In this document: piece by piece, positions 21,951-36,022 of the stretch
Layout: every line of letters begins with the position of its first letter
Numbering within the stretch: position 1 is the first letter of the stretch
Source of the DNA: Lingula anatina
Lineage: Eukaryota; Brachiopoda; Lingulata; Lingulida; Lingulidae
Reading direction: 5' to 3'
DNA length: 36,392 nucleotides
NCBI RefSeq assembly: GCF_001039355.2
Contig: NW_019775411.1
Span: 3,581 to 39,972, forward strand
Notes under the pieces: generated by a model
What the model saw: the letters and a program-made list of their open reading frames with translations, nothing else
Database searches by the model: none
Told to the model about the DNA's origin: nothing
Made by a program: the position numbers and the translations under genes

Positions 21951-23269
21951 ATGATACTGTACTTTTATCGGAAACGTCTCAAGGACTACAAAAACTTCTA
22001 GATACCCTGAATTTATACTCACAAAAATGGAATTTAACGGTTAATACAGCAAAAACAAAAACAATGGTCTTTAGAAATGGGGGTAAGTTAAGGGCTGAAG
22101 AGAAATGGAAATATGACGGTGTTGTCTTAGAACGGGTGAATCAATTTAGTTATCTCGGATTACTTTTTAATTTTAATGGAAAGTTTTGTCAAACCCAAAA
22201 ACATATAGCAGAACAGGGTAAAAAAGCATTATTTGCTATAAGCAGCATGTTAAAAAGCCCTAACTTTAATGTGTCCACCAGGTGTGCAGTATTTGATACG
22301 TACGTTGGTAGTATTTTAAATTACGCATCAGAAATATGGGGAATTAATAAGGCAAAGGATATAAGAAAGGTACATACTGATTTTTTGAAAAGAATGCTGG
22401 GTGTTAAAAGAAGCACTAGTAATAACTTAGTATATTATGAAACTGGACGATATCCACTTATTTTAAGTAGAAAACTAAGAATTTTTAAATATTGGCTGAA
22501 AATCCGCTCTTCAAAAAACTGTATTATACAAACATGCTATAAAGATATCCTTAACAATAATTTTGAGTGGATAAATTGTATACGGAAGGACCTTGAATTA
22601 ATGGGTATGTCATTTATTTTTTATGAAAACATGTCGGATATGTGTATACTGTCTTTGATAGAACAAAGATTGAAGGATCATTTTAGACAAGTACTGACAG
22701 GAGAAATATTCACAGCCAGTAAAGGGCTTCTGTATCAACACCTTATTGATAATTTCACAGTGCAATTTTATTTGAATAAGCCAATTTCACAGAAAAGTAA
22801 GGAATTTATTGCAAAATTTAGGCTTTCATTACATAATCTAGCTATAGAGACTGGCCGATACACAGACACAAACAAGAAATTAAGAATCTGTAAGTTATGC
22901 AATTTAAACGATGTAGAGGATGAATTTAATTTTATTCTTAAATGCCCTCACTACAACACGATTAGGCAGAAATATATTAAGAACTTTTATTATACAAAAC
23001 CAAGTGTCTTTAAATTAATTAAATTACTATCACTTTACAATGTATAGCAATTAAACAATTTGGGAAAATACCTGAAATGTGCATCGGAACTAAGATTAAT
23101 GTCAATCTGATGAATTATTATTATTATTATTAATAGTATTATTATTGTTTGTATCAGTAGTAGTTGTTGTAGTCATGGTAGTTGATTAGATATAACTTTA
23201 TATTGTCACTGTTTTGTATTCTGATGAGCCGTAGGGCTTAAAGGTTTAATAAATTGAAATTGAAAATTG
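21951..23269 (+). mobile_element. 5'-truncated non-LTR retrotransposon (LINE)
   Basis: One open frame of about 365 codons starts inside the reverse-transcriptase palm motif ((A)DDTVLLSE) and ends at TAG 23045-23047. It continues with WNLTVNTAKTKTMVF and QFSYLGL, the RT thumb and connection region (KALFAISSML, LNYASEIWG, FLKRMLGVK), and a C-terminal cysteine/histidine segment CKLCNLNDVEDEF...CPHY. The 3' UTR contains an ATT run, AATAAA at 23248-23253 and a TTGAAA-type tail. The fingers, endonuclease and ORF1 are missing: typical 5' truncation at insertion. The ORF is unbroken, so insertion is probably recent. The clade is uncertain, perhaps an I/Nimb-like or related lineage. The frame has no proper ATG start. 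Confidence 0.9.
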
Positions 23270-24330
23270 AGTAGGCCTACCTACTCTCGTTTCACTGACG
23301 TAATTAATCAAAATTGTGCCTGACGCAGTAGGAGTCTGTGCACTGTCTAGGAAGTGTCTAAGGAAGCGCTAAGAAATAAAAAGAAAACTAGACTGCAACT
23401 GGCTTAAGCCAGTGGCGGAGGATTCCCCTGCAAAATAGGTGTGGAAACGCTCTGACAAGGTCATGTGAAGGTCATGGGTTAAATTTGACCCCATATTCTG
23501 AAAGAGCATGTGCGAATTGGGGGGGGGGGGGGGCAAGAAGACATCAATTTAGGCCACTTCAATATTTCTCCATGAAATAGCCGAATGACCTTGAAAATGA
23601 GGGTCAAGGTCAAATTTGACATTTGATTTGGGAGTGTTGGGTATATGTTTGGGGTATTTTACTATAGCATGTTATCACAAAAAATCAATATTTCATGGAG
23701 AAATTGACAAAGTCACATTTTCTGTGAAATTATTAATTTTTCCCTCATTTAAAGACATGCAGCGCCGCTAAAGGTGCAAAATTACAAAAAAAAAAAGTCT
23801 GTTGAAACTTAGTTAAAAGCACCCATCTAAAAACAGACGAATATTTCTCCTTTTCACTTATCGATTACTCAACATGCGGCCCGACTGAACTGAGAAGCCA
23901 TACTTGTTTACCTAGCTCGTGTAGTTAGGTGTTCTCAGAGGTCCGTGCGCGGCCTGTTTTCAGTGTTTCGAGCATTACGTGTTTTTCATTCTTACAGTCG
24001 GCATGACGTCACAAGATGGCCGCCACGCCCGGACTAGGCTAAAACAATCTGTAAGCTCCATTACTCCCCATGTTAAAATGATCAACTTTGATCGTCTGTA
24101 TCTCTCACACCGGTAGATAATTAAACTTGACAACTGTTTAATTATATCAACACAGGTATTTAGTGTCAGGAAATGGCCATCAAAGACCTTTTCTAGCATT
24201 GATGCCGATTTTATCAGAGATTGAAATGCACCTCTCTTACACTGTAATTATATGAGCTGCAGTTACAGTTCTGATTGTTTTTCAGGTAAGAAGTTCCAAT
24301 GGCTTTGTTATCGGATGACACCCTGAGCTT
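23270..24330. other. Repeat-rich spacer with a CRE/YY1-like motif
   Basis: Holds a G run (23519-23533) and AGGTCA-type direct repeats (23450-23620, similar to 8384-8567). It also holds TGACGTCA at 24004-24011 followed by AAGATGGCCGCC at 24013-24024, a YY1-type context seen in many animal promoters. No confident exon was found. A zero-length-exon signature, TTTTTCAG|GTAAG, lies at 24278-24290. Confidence 0.4.
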
Positions 24331-24447
24331 CAGAGATAACTTGACACTAACCTCTTCACTATAGCCTATCTTCATCGTGTCAAGTTACCTCTGACGAAAA
24401 TAGTTTGGCCTAGTTTATATAAGCCAATCGAATCCAAGTTTCAAAAA

Positions 24448-24470
24448 TTTTCACCAAAGTTTGGTGAAAA
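24448..24470. repeat. Perfect hairpin inside the 584-bp element
   Basis: TTTTCACCAAA and TTTGGTGAAAA are exact inverted 11-bp arms around a single G. Confidence 0.9.
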
Positions 24471-24598
24471 CGCTGATTGGTTGATCGTCAATCGGCAATC
24501 CTCGGCTGATTCCGCAAGCTCCATACTAACAACAAAGTTATTGTCGAGTGCGGAGACATCCGAGTAGTTCCGAGTGCATAACCGTACACAAAGAAAGC

Positions 24599-24820
24599 AT
24601 GGCGTCTCCTACGAGTGACTACGTAAAATAATGTGTTAAGTTATCTCTTGATTGTTTGCAAAATATGAGTATATCGGAATTGAAACCAGAGCAGTTTGAG
24701 GCCCTGCATCATTATCTACTTAGGGATGATGTATTTTGCGTGATGCCCACAGGTTACGGCAAGTCCCTGATATTCAGCCTTATCTTTGATTGGTCCGGAT
24801 TTGAACAAAGCGCGCTTTGA
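24599..24820 (+). pseudogene. RecQ-like helicase 5' fragment inside the inverted-repeat element
   Basis: An ATG at 24599 opens MASPTSDYVK and stops at TAA 24629-24631. The same frame then stays open: a Q-motif-like LKPEQFEAL, then LLRDDVFCVMPTGYGKSLIF, which is the Walker A / motif I of RecQ-type helicases (usual TGGGKS, here TGYGKS, with Lys codon 24761-24763). It ends at TGA 24818-24820 after an unrelated stretch. The remaining helicase motifs are missing. It is a captured and broken 5' gene end, not a functional enzyme. The parent gene is probably elsewhere in the genome. Confidence 0.75.
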
Positions 24821-25081
24821 CTCGTTCGCGTTCAATGGCTAGATCGTTCAATGAGTCATTGAGTGCAGGCTTTAAATTTGATTGGCAGGCGGCGGGGCAA
24901 TCGAATGTGGTCAGAGGTAACTTGACACGATGAAGATAGGCTATNTAAAAGCTATTGAGAAGCCCACTGATCTCTCCCTGTATTGCAAGTTAGAAAATCA
25001 AATCATATAGAGTGCACCGTGACTTTATTTGCGTGTGATTTAATGGAATTGTATTAAGTCTATTTGTTTTTCACTTGTCAG

Positions 25082-25167
25082 GATCACAAACAAGCAAAGC
25101 AAAGCAAGAAGCCATGCAGAGACTGATGGCGTTTTTGGACATATTCACAGAAATACACGTCTCCTAA
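25082..25167 (+). CDS. Possible orphan 3' exon
   Basis: A good pyrimidine-rich acceptor (TTTGTTTTTCACTTGTCAG) is followed by an open frame, SQTSKAKQEAMQRLMAFLDI and on to FTEIHVS, with TAA at 25165-25167. The peptide is amphipathic-helix-like. No family is recognised and no partner exon was identified upstream, where the inverted-repeat element may have disrupted the gene. Confidence 0.25.
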
Positions 25168-26090
25168 ACATTTTCGCAAAAAGCTGAAAAATAGAAGCCA
25201 GACCCACATACTAGTTCCTTGGGTAATGATGCTTCTTACTCCCTATATTAACTTTGTGTGTAAAATGATAAACATGTGTAAAATACTTTCTCGGCCACAT
25301 TCAAAACAAACAACTTATAATGCAAGGCACTTAAAATGGTAACAATCCAGGCACACATCCTCTGTAAAAAAACGGCCGCCGTAATCAGTAGTGCTCGAAA
25401 GTTTAAGAATTTTGGCGTTTTAAGTTGAAAACGTAATCAATTCAGCGGCACGAGTAGCTTTTGAAGCCTGTGAGATAAACTGGTTTTCATTAGAAATCAT
25501 TTTGCGTGGTGATCACTTTTCACTGTGTACAAATGCAGTACTGACAGACCTCTATGCACAGTCTTACAAGCGGTCGCTGACTTATCAGCCATCTCCTGGA
25601 GATCACGGCACAGATCAGAGACAAGTCCAATCTAGTAGGCCATTGGTGGTACTATAAATAGGTACTTGTTTCAAAGGATCTTTAGCACCTTACTGCTTCC
25701 AACAATCATTTACATGTAAATGAACTTATCACGCATTTTAATTAAAACATTCAACCTCTTTTCGCTCCATTATTAGCTCTGTATGTATAATATCGCCGCC
25801 AAAAATACCTATCGGCGAAGACAATTTGCGGAAGCCAGATAGGTACATGTATACTTTAAGTTGTACTCTGAGGTTTAAAATAAGAGATCTTGAGTACTTG
25901 ACGATGATAAGTACATGTGTGTGTAAATGAATAAATAAAAATAGAAATAATGAAGACAGACACATGGAAGCATATTTAAGCAAAGTGAAATAAAAAGAAA
26001 GCGCGTCTTTTAAACATAAATAAATGAATAAAGCAGCGATGATATCGACAACTCGCAGAATTACTAGTATCAAGAGGACGAATGTCAATA
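25168..26090. other. Anonymous stretch, nothing convincing
   Basis: A 116-codon minus-strand frame (25738-26088) is hydrophobic and low in complexity, with no motif. No RNA gene or element was recognised. Confidence 0.35.
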
Positions 26091-26095
26091 TTTAC

Positions 26096-26183
26096 CGGTG
26101 ACGGTACCAAACATCAAACAGAAAAACACCGGTAGCAATTGCCAGAGATAAACAAGAGATGGGTTTACCTGAAAATGTGCCAT
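26096..26183 (-). CDS. Possible signal-peptide first exon, gene unknown
   Basis: The minus-strand ATG at 26183 reads MAHFQVNPSLVYLWQLLPVF then FCLMFGTVT and ends at a GTAAAT donor in phase 1 (CACCG|GTAAAT). A hydrophobic leader ending in a phase-1 donor is the usual first exon of a secreted protein, and the carbonic anhydrase exon 1 in this window has the same plan. No downstream exon was found in the window. Confidence 0.3.
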
Positions 26184-26655
26184 TTTTTTGATAATTCTTT
26201 GAAATTTACTGATTATCTTTTTTCTGTGAGGTTATAGATAAAAGTTATCTAAACAATAAATTGCATCAAATACCTTAAACCTCACAGTGGCTGAAATATT
26301 ATGTGGAAGATCAGATAAGGGTATTTTTCAAATGCATGTATATAACAAGTCTGATGGCTGTTTTATGCAATGTTTTTACACTCCTTTATTTACATGAATC
26401 AATCTTGGTCGCCTTTTCAATGCAATCATCTAAAATGAGAAATTAAATGTATAAGATCCGAAGCTGAGGGTTGTCTAGGAAAAATACTACTTCCCTTGTC
26501 TGAAATGCTCACCTTGTTTGGAAAAACGTCTGCTTCCTTCCTACAAGGTATCAACATAAATATTATTAAATCTAAAATACAAAAGTATACAGTTGTCATC
26601 TTAAAGGTATGTGTATTAGACATTTGCCTTCACCTTCATTTTTGTTAACGCATTG

Positions 26656-26658
<3 letters not shown>

Positions 26659-26720
<62 letters not shown>
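26659..26720. repeat. AT dinucleotide microsatellite
   Basis: Uninterrupted AT repeat of about 31 units. Confidence 0.97.
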
Positions 26721-26723
<3 letters not shown>

Positions 26724-29700
26724 CTGGGGGCTATACTCGGTATTATACTAAAATTCTCTAAGATGGACCACTGTGGTCTGGGTAATAAAAAAATGTTCCA
26801 TATCAGTAAGAGTATCGGGAAAGGGGGCAGGGCGGTGGCAGACCCCGAAACCTTAGGCGATTACCCTTAGGTGATAGGTGAAAACCCTAAAGGTGCTTAA
26901 ATGTTGTTTAAAAATCTCATGAGGATACGGGAAAGAGGAAAGAAGATTTATTTTGTTTTTCTTTTCGTTGTATATCAGGCTTGTGGTCTTTATGCAGTAC
27001 TTAAGTTAATAAAAAGTCAGGTATTGGTAACCTTGAACCGCAAGCTCTATCCAAAATGATTTGAAAAACGAGACTGTTTTAGACTGAAAGCCCAGAAAAA
27101 TGCTGCACCTCTCGATCGGAGACATGCATGGTACCATAGTTAAGCGAAGAATTGTCAAAAAATTCATTTTTTCAGGTTTTAAAGCTTTAAAACACTTTAC
27201 CAAAGTATTTAAATGACATAATTGGTGAGTAAAACGTCGGTTCGTTGGTATTTTTGTCCTAAACAATTGGTATCAACAGTGGCTATTTTGACCGCACCGT
27301 CTGTAAACTAACTAAAATCTTTTAAAACAATACAACTTGAGCTAAAATAAACTCTTATTGGAACCAAGAGCCTTGGATAATTGAATAAAAGGAAGCAATT
27401 AAGTTTGTGTATCACATACACTATCCTTGGGCGCTTGCACAGTTGCCAGGAATTTACATCTGAAAGTATGTAGAACTTCCGTCTTCATTCCTGGGACTGT
27501 AGCTTATCTTGGGATTAACAGCAAGTGAGAGTTTGATACCCAACAGAGAAGACTGAATTTCAGGATAAGCCGTTTATTTTTACCCTAGGTTCTAGATTCC
27601 GGTATTGCCAGCTCGATCTTGATTTCATTTATAACCCATATCAGCAATGCCGGTAAATACTAGTAAAAGCGACTCCATCACAAGGTATATTTAACAAGCT
27701 AGCTTTTACGTTGCTCTGACACTCAGGGTATTTATTTTGCTCCTAGGGGAAAGTGTATATACATATATACACCAATCTTGGACATAACGTAATTTTGTCC
27801 ATGTTCAAATGAACAGCAAAGTGTCGCTTTTGGCTATAAGATTTCCGATCCCCTAAATGATTAAGTTGACCATATGTTATAATAACTTGCGTCATTTTAA
27901 AGACATATCAGGGACCAGCATCAGTTAACAGGCCACAGTAAAAATGTAAATCTGGAATGTAATTTTTATTAATATCAGAGAACAGGAGACTTGGAGACTA
28001 ATTATGTTCTGAAACGGGAAGGAAATACAACACATGTCCGTATGATTAATTTGGTGAAATTTGCTGAAGTTGAAAGTTGGAGATAACTTCTTGCTAAAGA
28101 ATGCTAAAAGAATGAATAGGGCGACAATGCTCATTCGGGCATTTTCAAAGTGTGAACTTGAACTTAAACATACCCTCTACCAGGGCGAGTGATAGATTTT
28201 TTACAGATATTCACAGATACATGTATGTCTCTAGCTAGATAGATGGTCATTTAGGGCTCAACTCTGCTTTCTTTTCACCCTTGTTGTTTTATGAAGAGCA
28301 GAGTAATTTTCAGGCACTTAAAGCCCGAAATTGAACGATTTGTATAGTTCACGTGTACGGGAGATCATACTTAGTACTGAAGTTGAAAATAGAAACGATG
28401 GTAACGCACAATAACCCGTTTTCTTCACCCATCAAAATTTGCTACGAAGAACAATTTTAGTGTGTGCCGTAAATAATCCCTGAGATGTCCAAAAAACATG
28501 ACAATACTATTCTGAGAGTTTTCTTTTCCATAATGTAAAGCTGCAAAACAGACAGGTACGTTTGTGTTCCAGATTTTGAAGAAAATTTTCGGCTAAGAAT
28601 TAAAAAATTTAAAATACACAGCAATGTTTGGAGACATAATTGTTTGATGGGACAAATACATCCCCTTTCACATGAAAGCGTATTTTAAAAATATATTATT
28701 TACACTATGTAATTTACGTATATATACGCAAATATATATTTTAATAACTTAAAACTTTTGACGCACACTACACGCTGAGTGTTGAAAGTACTTTTTTGGT
28801 TTGTATGTATGTATGTTGTATATGGAATAAATCATAAATGTTAAAAGTAGAAATATTTTTAAAAATCTCATGCGAAGAGGTATTTGATTGTAGTTTCACT
28901 TTTTTGCTATTACTTATATATTATACGGCTAATAATAATTCTTGTGAGAATATGCTATTTAGTTGGCTGGGGCCTTGGCCAGTACAAACACATGTATGTT
29001 TCACTGGATTTAATTCATTTGTGAATGTATATGTAAGTATAAGAAAACCAGACACTTCTCTTTGTAAATTTGTAAATTCAGATAATTTTAGCTTTGTATG
29101 TTTACAGACTAAATCTTAATTAAAAATCTTTATAATAAAACTTTTGAATCCACTTGTGATTCTGATTTTTTTTTTGTATCTCTTTAAAATCTCCCAAAAT
29201 GCAAAAGTCTGATTGCCTTCCTGCTGACATCTTAGTTTGCAGCGTCATTTAGATTATGGTTGCACCAGCCTCGTTACAGATATGTACATTACTTCCGGCC
29301 AGTTTATTACCCAAGGCAATCTAATTTGTATATAAGAGAAAAACGCAGTATATTTTCTTGATCACATTTCCCATTATTCTTAAAAAGCAATGTTAAAAAA
29401 CTTTGAAAGATTTCATCGACACGCGCTGTTTGTTAAGGGCATCATTGTAAAAAAAAACTTTCATATAACAAACGTGAATCACGTTTCTACGCCCAAGTCA
29501 TAAAATTGTAAAATAGCCCAGAAAACTGCACTTGCCCAAAGTAGGTCAATTGCCTGTATAAAAATCCCATACGATTATCGATTTCTTGGGTAAGGACGGT
29601 TTTGGGGGAAACACACGAAAGAGAATTATCAAGATGCCAGCAAAATATTTGGGACCCCCTGGAACAACTGAAAAGCAGAGTATTTTGAAAACTTTTTAAA

Positions 29701-31291
29701 GGGCAAAAAAACTGATCAACCTTTCCAGTTTTGCGACTTAAAACTTGGTAACATTGTAGCAGACTCTATATTTGATCTGTCTCTCCCCGAAATGTTGCAG
29801 ACCGCGTTAACTGTTTCGCAGAAGATAAACGCGGGATATGAACAAGGTAACGATAGTGTTAAAGGAACAAGGGGCAGGATTGGGTGGATGAATGGGGGGG
29901 GGTTTACTCCCGTCACTTTTTCCAGTCTCGCCAGTCTTTAGAGCTGGATGCGTGGGGAACACGCCCATTTTTATGCCGCGTAAATATATACATATAGGAA
30001 CATATATTCTAACAGTTGAAATAATTCTAAAAACAACACGAGAAAAAAGTATTTGATTGAATGTTCCCTTGAATGTATTATTTTTATGCTATTATACTTA
30101 TATATTATACGGGTATCACTGCTAATCAACTGAAAAAAGCTAAAGCATAACGAGGTAAATTTTTCCAGGCTTGAAGAAGGAATTCTTCACCCCACCCAAA
30201 CCCCATCCTCTGCCCCTTTCTATGAGGTTTTTTATGTCATTCAAATCAAAGAGATAGTGTCTATTTCTATGTTCAAGTAGACTGCGTCGAGACTCCAGAG
30301 TGCACAGTGCCATACAGTGAAAAGGAAGCCATGCCCGGTATGTGTATTGTGAATGTACCAGCAGGGAGGCAGATGTTGTTTTATATCATTGGCCAGTCAT
30401 TTAGAAATAAAATTATGAAATCAAAGATTGGATAAAATATCGAATCCTAATACACGGACGGGTCGAGCAATGATTCGTATAAATTACCTTTGAATAACAG
30501 AAATTTAAAGATTTACTAATATTTTATACCCCCTCTGTCTTTTAAGGATAAAAAACTCTTGGTATGAGATTCATATTTCTCAGTTAATACATTGTTAACT
30601 TATAGAAATATAATAAATTCTTTAAGGTCTATTATTGCAATTATTCTGGAATTTTCGCTTTCCATCTGACCACGTTACCTTCATAGTTGTCTACCCTCTA
30701 TAATAATATCTTAAGAGACTATAACAAAAAATAACCAAACTTTTTATTAAAAAAGGGACTGTGAATGTCGGAACGGATTCATTAACCATTTGTAAGTACG
30801 GGAAAATTGTCGATTACCCCAAGAAAATCCCTTTTTGGTCAAAATGAACGGTTGTTATTCCTTTAGTGTCTTTTTGCGCCAAAGAGGTAGTGTTGGAAAA
30901 GTCGGCTGTGGTTTCAAAAATTAAAACAGAATAAGAAACGACTATTCCAAAATTACATGAGCAATGTCTCTCAGGACGCAATGCAATGCATGTTCCCTTT
31001 TCAGGATGTATTGAATGCATAAAACTAATATCTGTAAAACACCTTCTCTGGACGGCGTCCTTTCTGCGTCCTTTGTGCGACCATGAAACTGGCATCGCTG
31101 TGGTCGTAGAAAGGATATTTGGTCTAGCATCCTTTTAGGACAAGCTCCCCATTCGAACCAGCAACTTATTTTCCTAAGTGGCAAACACTGGATCCATTTG
31201 ACATTTGACTACAAGGATTACTTTCTTTTCAATAAATTTGTATATTTGTAAGTCCAAACGTGTTTGAAAATAAAATAAATCAATAAATATA

Positions 31292-31340
31292 AATGTGTAT
31301 GCGTGTGTGTGTGTGTGTGTGTGTGCGTGTGTGTGTGAGC
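31292..31340. repeat. GT dinucleotide microsatellite
   Basis: GT repeat with a few interruptions (GCGT, GAGC). The histidine/threonine and cysteine/valine frames across it are artefacts. Confidence 0.95.
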
Positions 31341-31917
31341 GTGCGGAGGGTAGGGATGGGGCAGTGGAGGATGAACGAACAAAGAAGGCTGCCAGAAAAT
31401 ATCTCTGTACCCGCCTCTGATTTGTATGCATCACACACTGGTATGCATATTCGCATAGTAAAAAAAAAAAGGTCAAGAAATTTGATTGGGCACTTCCTTA
31501 TTGTCTTTAAAACCTGACACCAATCAAATTCCATTGTTTTTAACGCAATTAAAAGATCATTCCACTAAAATGAAAATAACGACGATTCGGCTTCTCACTG
31601 TGATCAGCTCGTCCAGTTAAAAATGGTCTCTCTAGTTAATGACATTTTGATTATCGAATCTACTATAATCTGCATTGTTTTCTAATTGACAGTTGTATAA
31701 ACTACGAAGTCTTTCTCATTTTAATGAAAAAAATCGTCCAGCAGCTTCCTAAATGCAACCGAGTGACGTCACGACGCACCTCGCATTCTTTTTTCTTAGG
31801 CATAAGCGTTACGGTTTGCACCAAAATAGCATTCTATTTCTACGCAAGTTTGAATTAAAATCAGTATTCGTACATAAACTCCTAATAATCTAGCATATTA
31901 CAGCTACCGGGACGTGC

Positions 31918-32198
31918 AAAACCTGAGAGCTTTAGCTGTGACTGGGTTCCCATACCTAGATACCAGGATCAATCCATCTCCAAGGGGTTTCTCGCTTAAT
32001 TGCTTTCAGCTTAAGCGGGTTAGATGTCTGGCACGCCTACTGAAGCTGCAAAACGATAATAAATTACCCCCTAACAGCTTCAGTGGTGATTTCAGACATC
32101 TAAGCTGCTTAAGTTAATTGCAATTAACCTAGAATCCCCTTGGAGATAGATCGATCCACAGTTAGTACAATAAGGTCTGGGAATGGTTCATAGGTTTT
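31918..32198. mobile_element. Fold-back (long hairpin) element
   Basis: Left arm 31918-32048 and right arm 32075-32198 are imperfect inverted copies separated by a 26-bp loop. Matching blocks from outside in: AAAACCT, TTCCCA-ACC, GGATC-ATC-ATCTCCAAGGGG, CTTAAGC, TTAGATGTCTG, ACTGAAGCTG. Divergence is spread evenly, as in an old MITE or fold-back transposon. It shows no coding sequence and target duplications were not identified. Confidence 0.8.
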
Positions 32199-33911
32199 CC
32201 CACAATGCCCGTCAAATTTGAAAATAAGCCCCTTTTTGATTTCTACCGTTACGGGAGAGAAAATTTGTCGCTCTTTTCCTTATGACTGAACAGTTTGAAC
32301 AGGAATATACAAGGTGGAGGTACTGTCGTGTGTGAGCCGTCAAGGCAAAAAAACTTCTTTTTTTTTACTTTTTTAAAAAGCACACTCAATGTTTTGCCTG
32401 TTTAATTTGCACTTCGATTGTTTTCCAACATTATATTATCTTTTACCAATACCAAATATTTAATGTGCCAGATGCAACAAATCCGTTACTAAATAATATT
32501 TCATGTATTTGATAATTATTAATGTCGTTTTTATGTATAATTTTTGTCACACATTTGAAATGAATTCACATCTGACCATTAGAAATAAAGCTTTATTTGC
32601 TTTCCTTTGTGTGATTTGGTCACTTTCAGATATGGCGGATCATACCATTATTATTGCTATGGAAACGTTTGAAAACAGAAACGTCTCCCTTCAGCAACAG
32701 CACATCTCACTAAATTGATCTTTGACCCAGTTGTTATTAATTAAACTTTTGTTAAACAAGTTTTCTAAATATTCAAGCAAAATAAAAGAAAATTGTTTGA
32801 GAAGAACATAAAACACCTTGATGTGTAAATATCAGTAATGTTACAGTTGGGAGAGCACATCAACATATGCAAAATAAGGCAGGTTTTCTCTTTAAAAACA
32901 CATACAGTGTACTTATACTGTTACATGCATGTCAGTCTTAAGACCTAGATTTTGTGTACACTGGAATATGCCAACCAAGTTTAGCACCCAGGCCTTACAA
33001 AACCACAAAATGATAACATAAAAAAAAACTAGAAAAAAGAAAAATAGCCTGATATTCCTCAAGATGAAGCATTCAAAACTTCTCTGGTGGCTGCTATTTA
33101 GTGGAAAAGTCAGAAATCTAGGCCAATGATATTTTTGGTTCCAAAAAAGTTGGAAATACGCCAATAGTGTAATGACTGTACTGACCAATAATGTATTGTA
33201 GACTTCAGTCGTATTAAGTTGCAAATAAACTTTTTTTATCGTATATACCTGTAGTACTAATAGCTTGTGAAAACTACCACCTTTCAAAACACTCCTTCTT
33301 TGGGTTCAAATATGAAGTAGGAAGTGTTAATTAAAAAACCTGGCAACATTCACAATTAAGGCAACTGAAAATGTACTTATTATACAACATGACAATTAAT
33401 TCTGTGGAGACTAACTGTAATACATAATATGACAATTAATCCATTAACACATAGAGATGTCTTAATCTGATGCTTACATCTCAACATTACATGCACAGTA
33501 GGCTACATCTGTACATGGAGGCGAATAAGAAGTGAGACCTTAAATGACTGTACTACAAACGAAAAACAAATTAAGGTCAATGAAGGTCTCCTAGTATATT
33601 TAGTTTATATTTAGTTAATGGAATTTGAACTTTAAATAATAAAGCTAATTCAGCCATCCTTGTTGAAGAGCTGGAAATGATTAAAGTGTCGATAAATCTG
33701 CAGCAGTCCACTTAATATATAATAATAAGTTGATTGCTGGTTGAAAACATAGTTTTCACCTTTCACAGGCTTAATATTTCCAATGAAGCAGATTGCTAGT
33801 TATTCCTTTTACGTCAATGGAAACAAAAATCTGCAGTTTGCACAGTGAGACTTCCAACTCCATTCTTTTGAAAAACTCTCCAAAAGTCAATCACATAAAT
33901 CTGTCATTAAT
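32199..33911. other. Region 3' of RTCB; includes its 3' UTR
   Basis: The segment just below 33912 must contain the RTCB 3' UTR. No polyadenylation signal could be assigned with confidence; the nearest AATAAA on the minus strand that I noticed is at about 32592. Apart from a T-rich stretch, nothing else was recognised. Confidence 0.35.

Positions 33912-36022
<2,111 letters not shown>

Larger units (their letters stand above)
24361..24944. mobile_element. 584-bp element with 35-bp perfect terminal inverted repeats
   Basis: Left repeat 24361-24395 begins ATAGCCTATCTTCATCGTGT. Right repeat 24910-24944 is its exact reverse complement over 35 bp. The flanking AT or TA could be a 2-bp target duplication, but the repeat end is palindromic there and the next right-hand base is N. 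Inside are a near-perfect hairpin (24448-24470) and the 5' coding part of a RecQ-like helicase. No transposase was found, so the element is non-autonomous. A further half-repeat copy (24331-24347, one mismatch) sits just outside the left end in the orientation of the right end. Confidence 0.85.
26184..31904. other. Long stretch without a recognised gene
   Basis: AT-rich sequence with AT and GT microsatellites listed separately. Frames of 65-95 codons on both strands lack motifs and splice support. One 60-bp open block with plausible splice sites (30278-30337) is noted under findings. No RNA gene was seen. Confidence 0.4.

Noticed and set aside
25738-26088. 116-codon hydrophobic minus-strand frame
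   Set aside because: AT-rich, I/L/F/Y-biased translation with no motif; would be intronic to the candidate signal-peptide exon.
31914-32117. 67-codon plus-strand frame
   Set aside because: Spans both arms of the fold-back element, so it is not expected to be coding.
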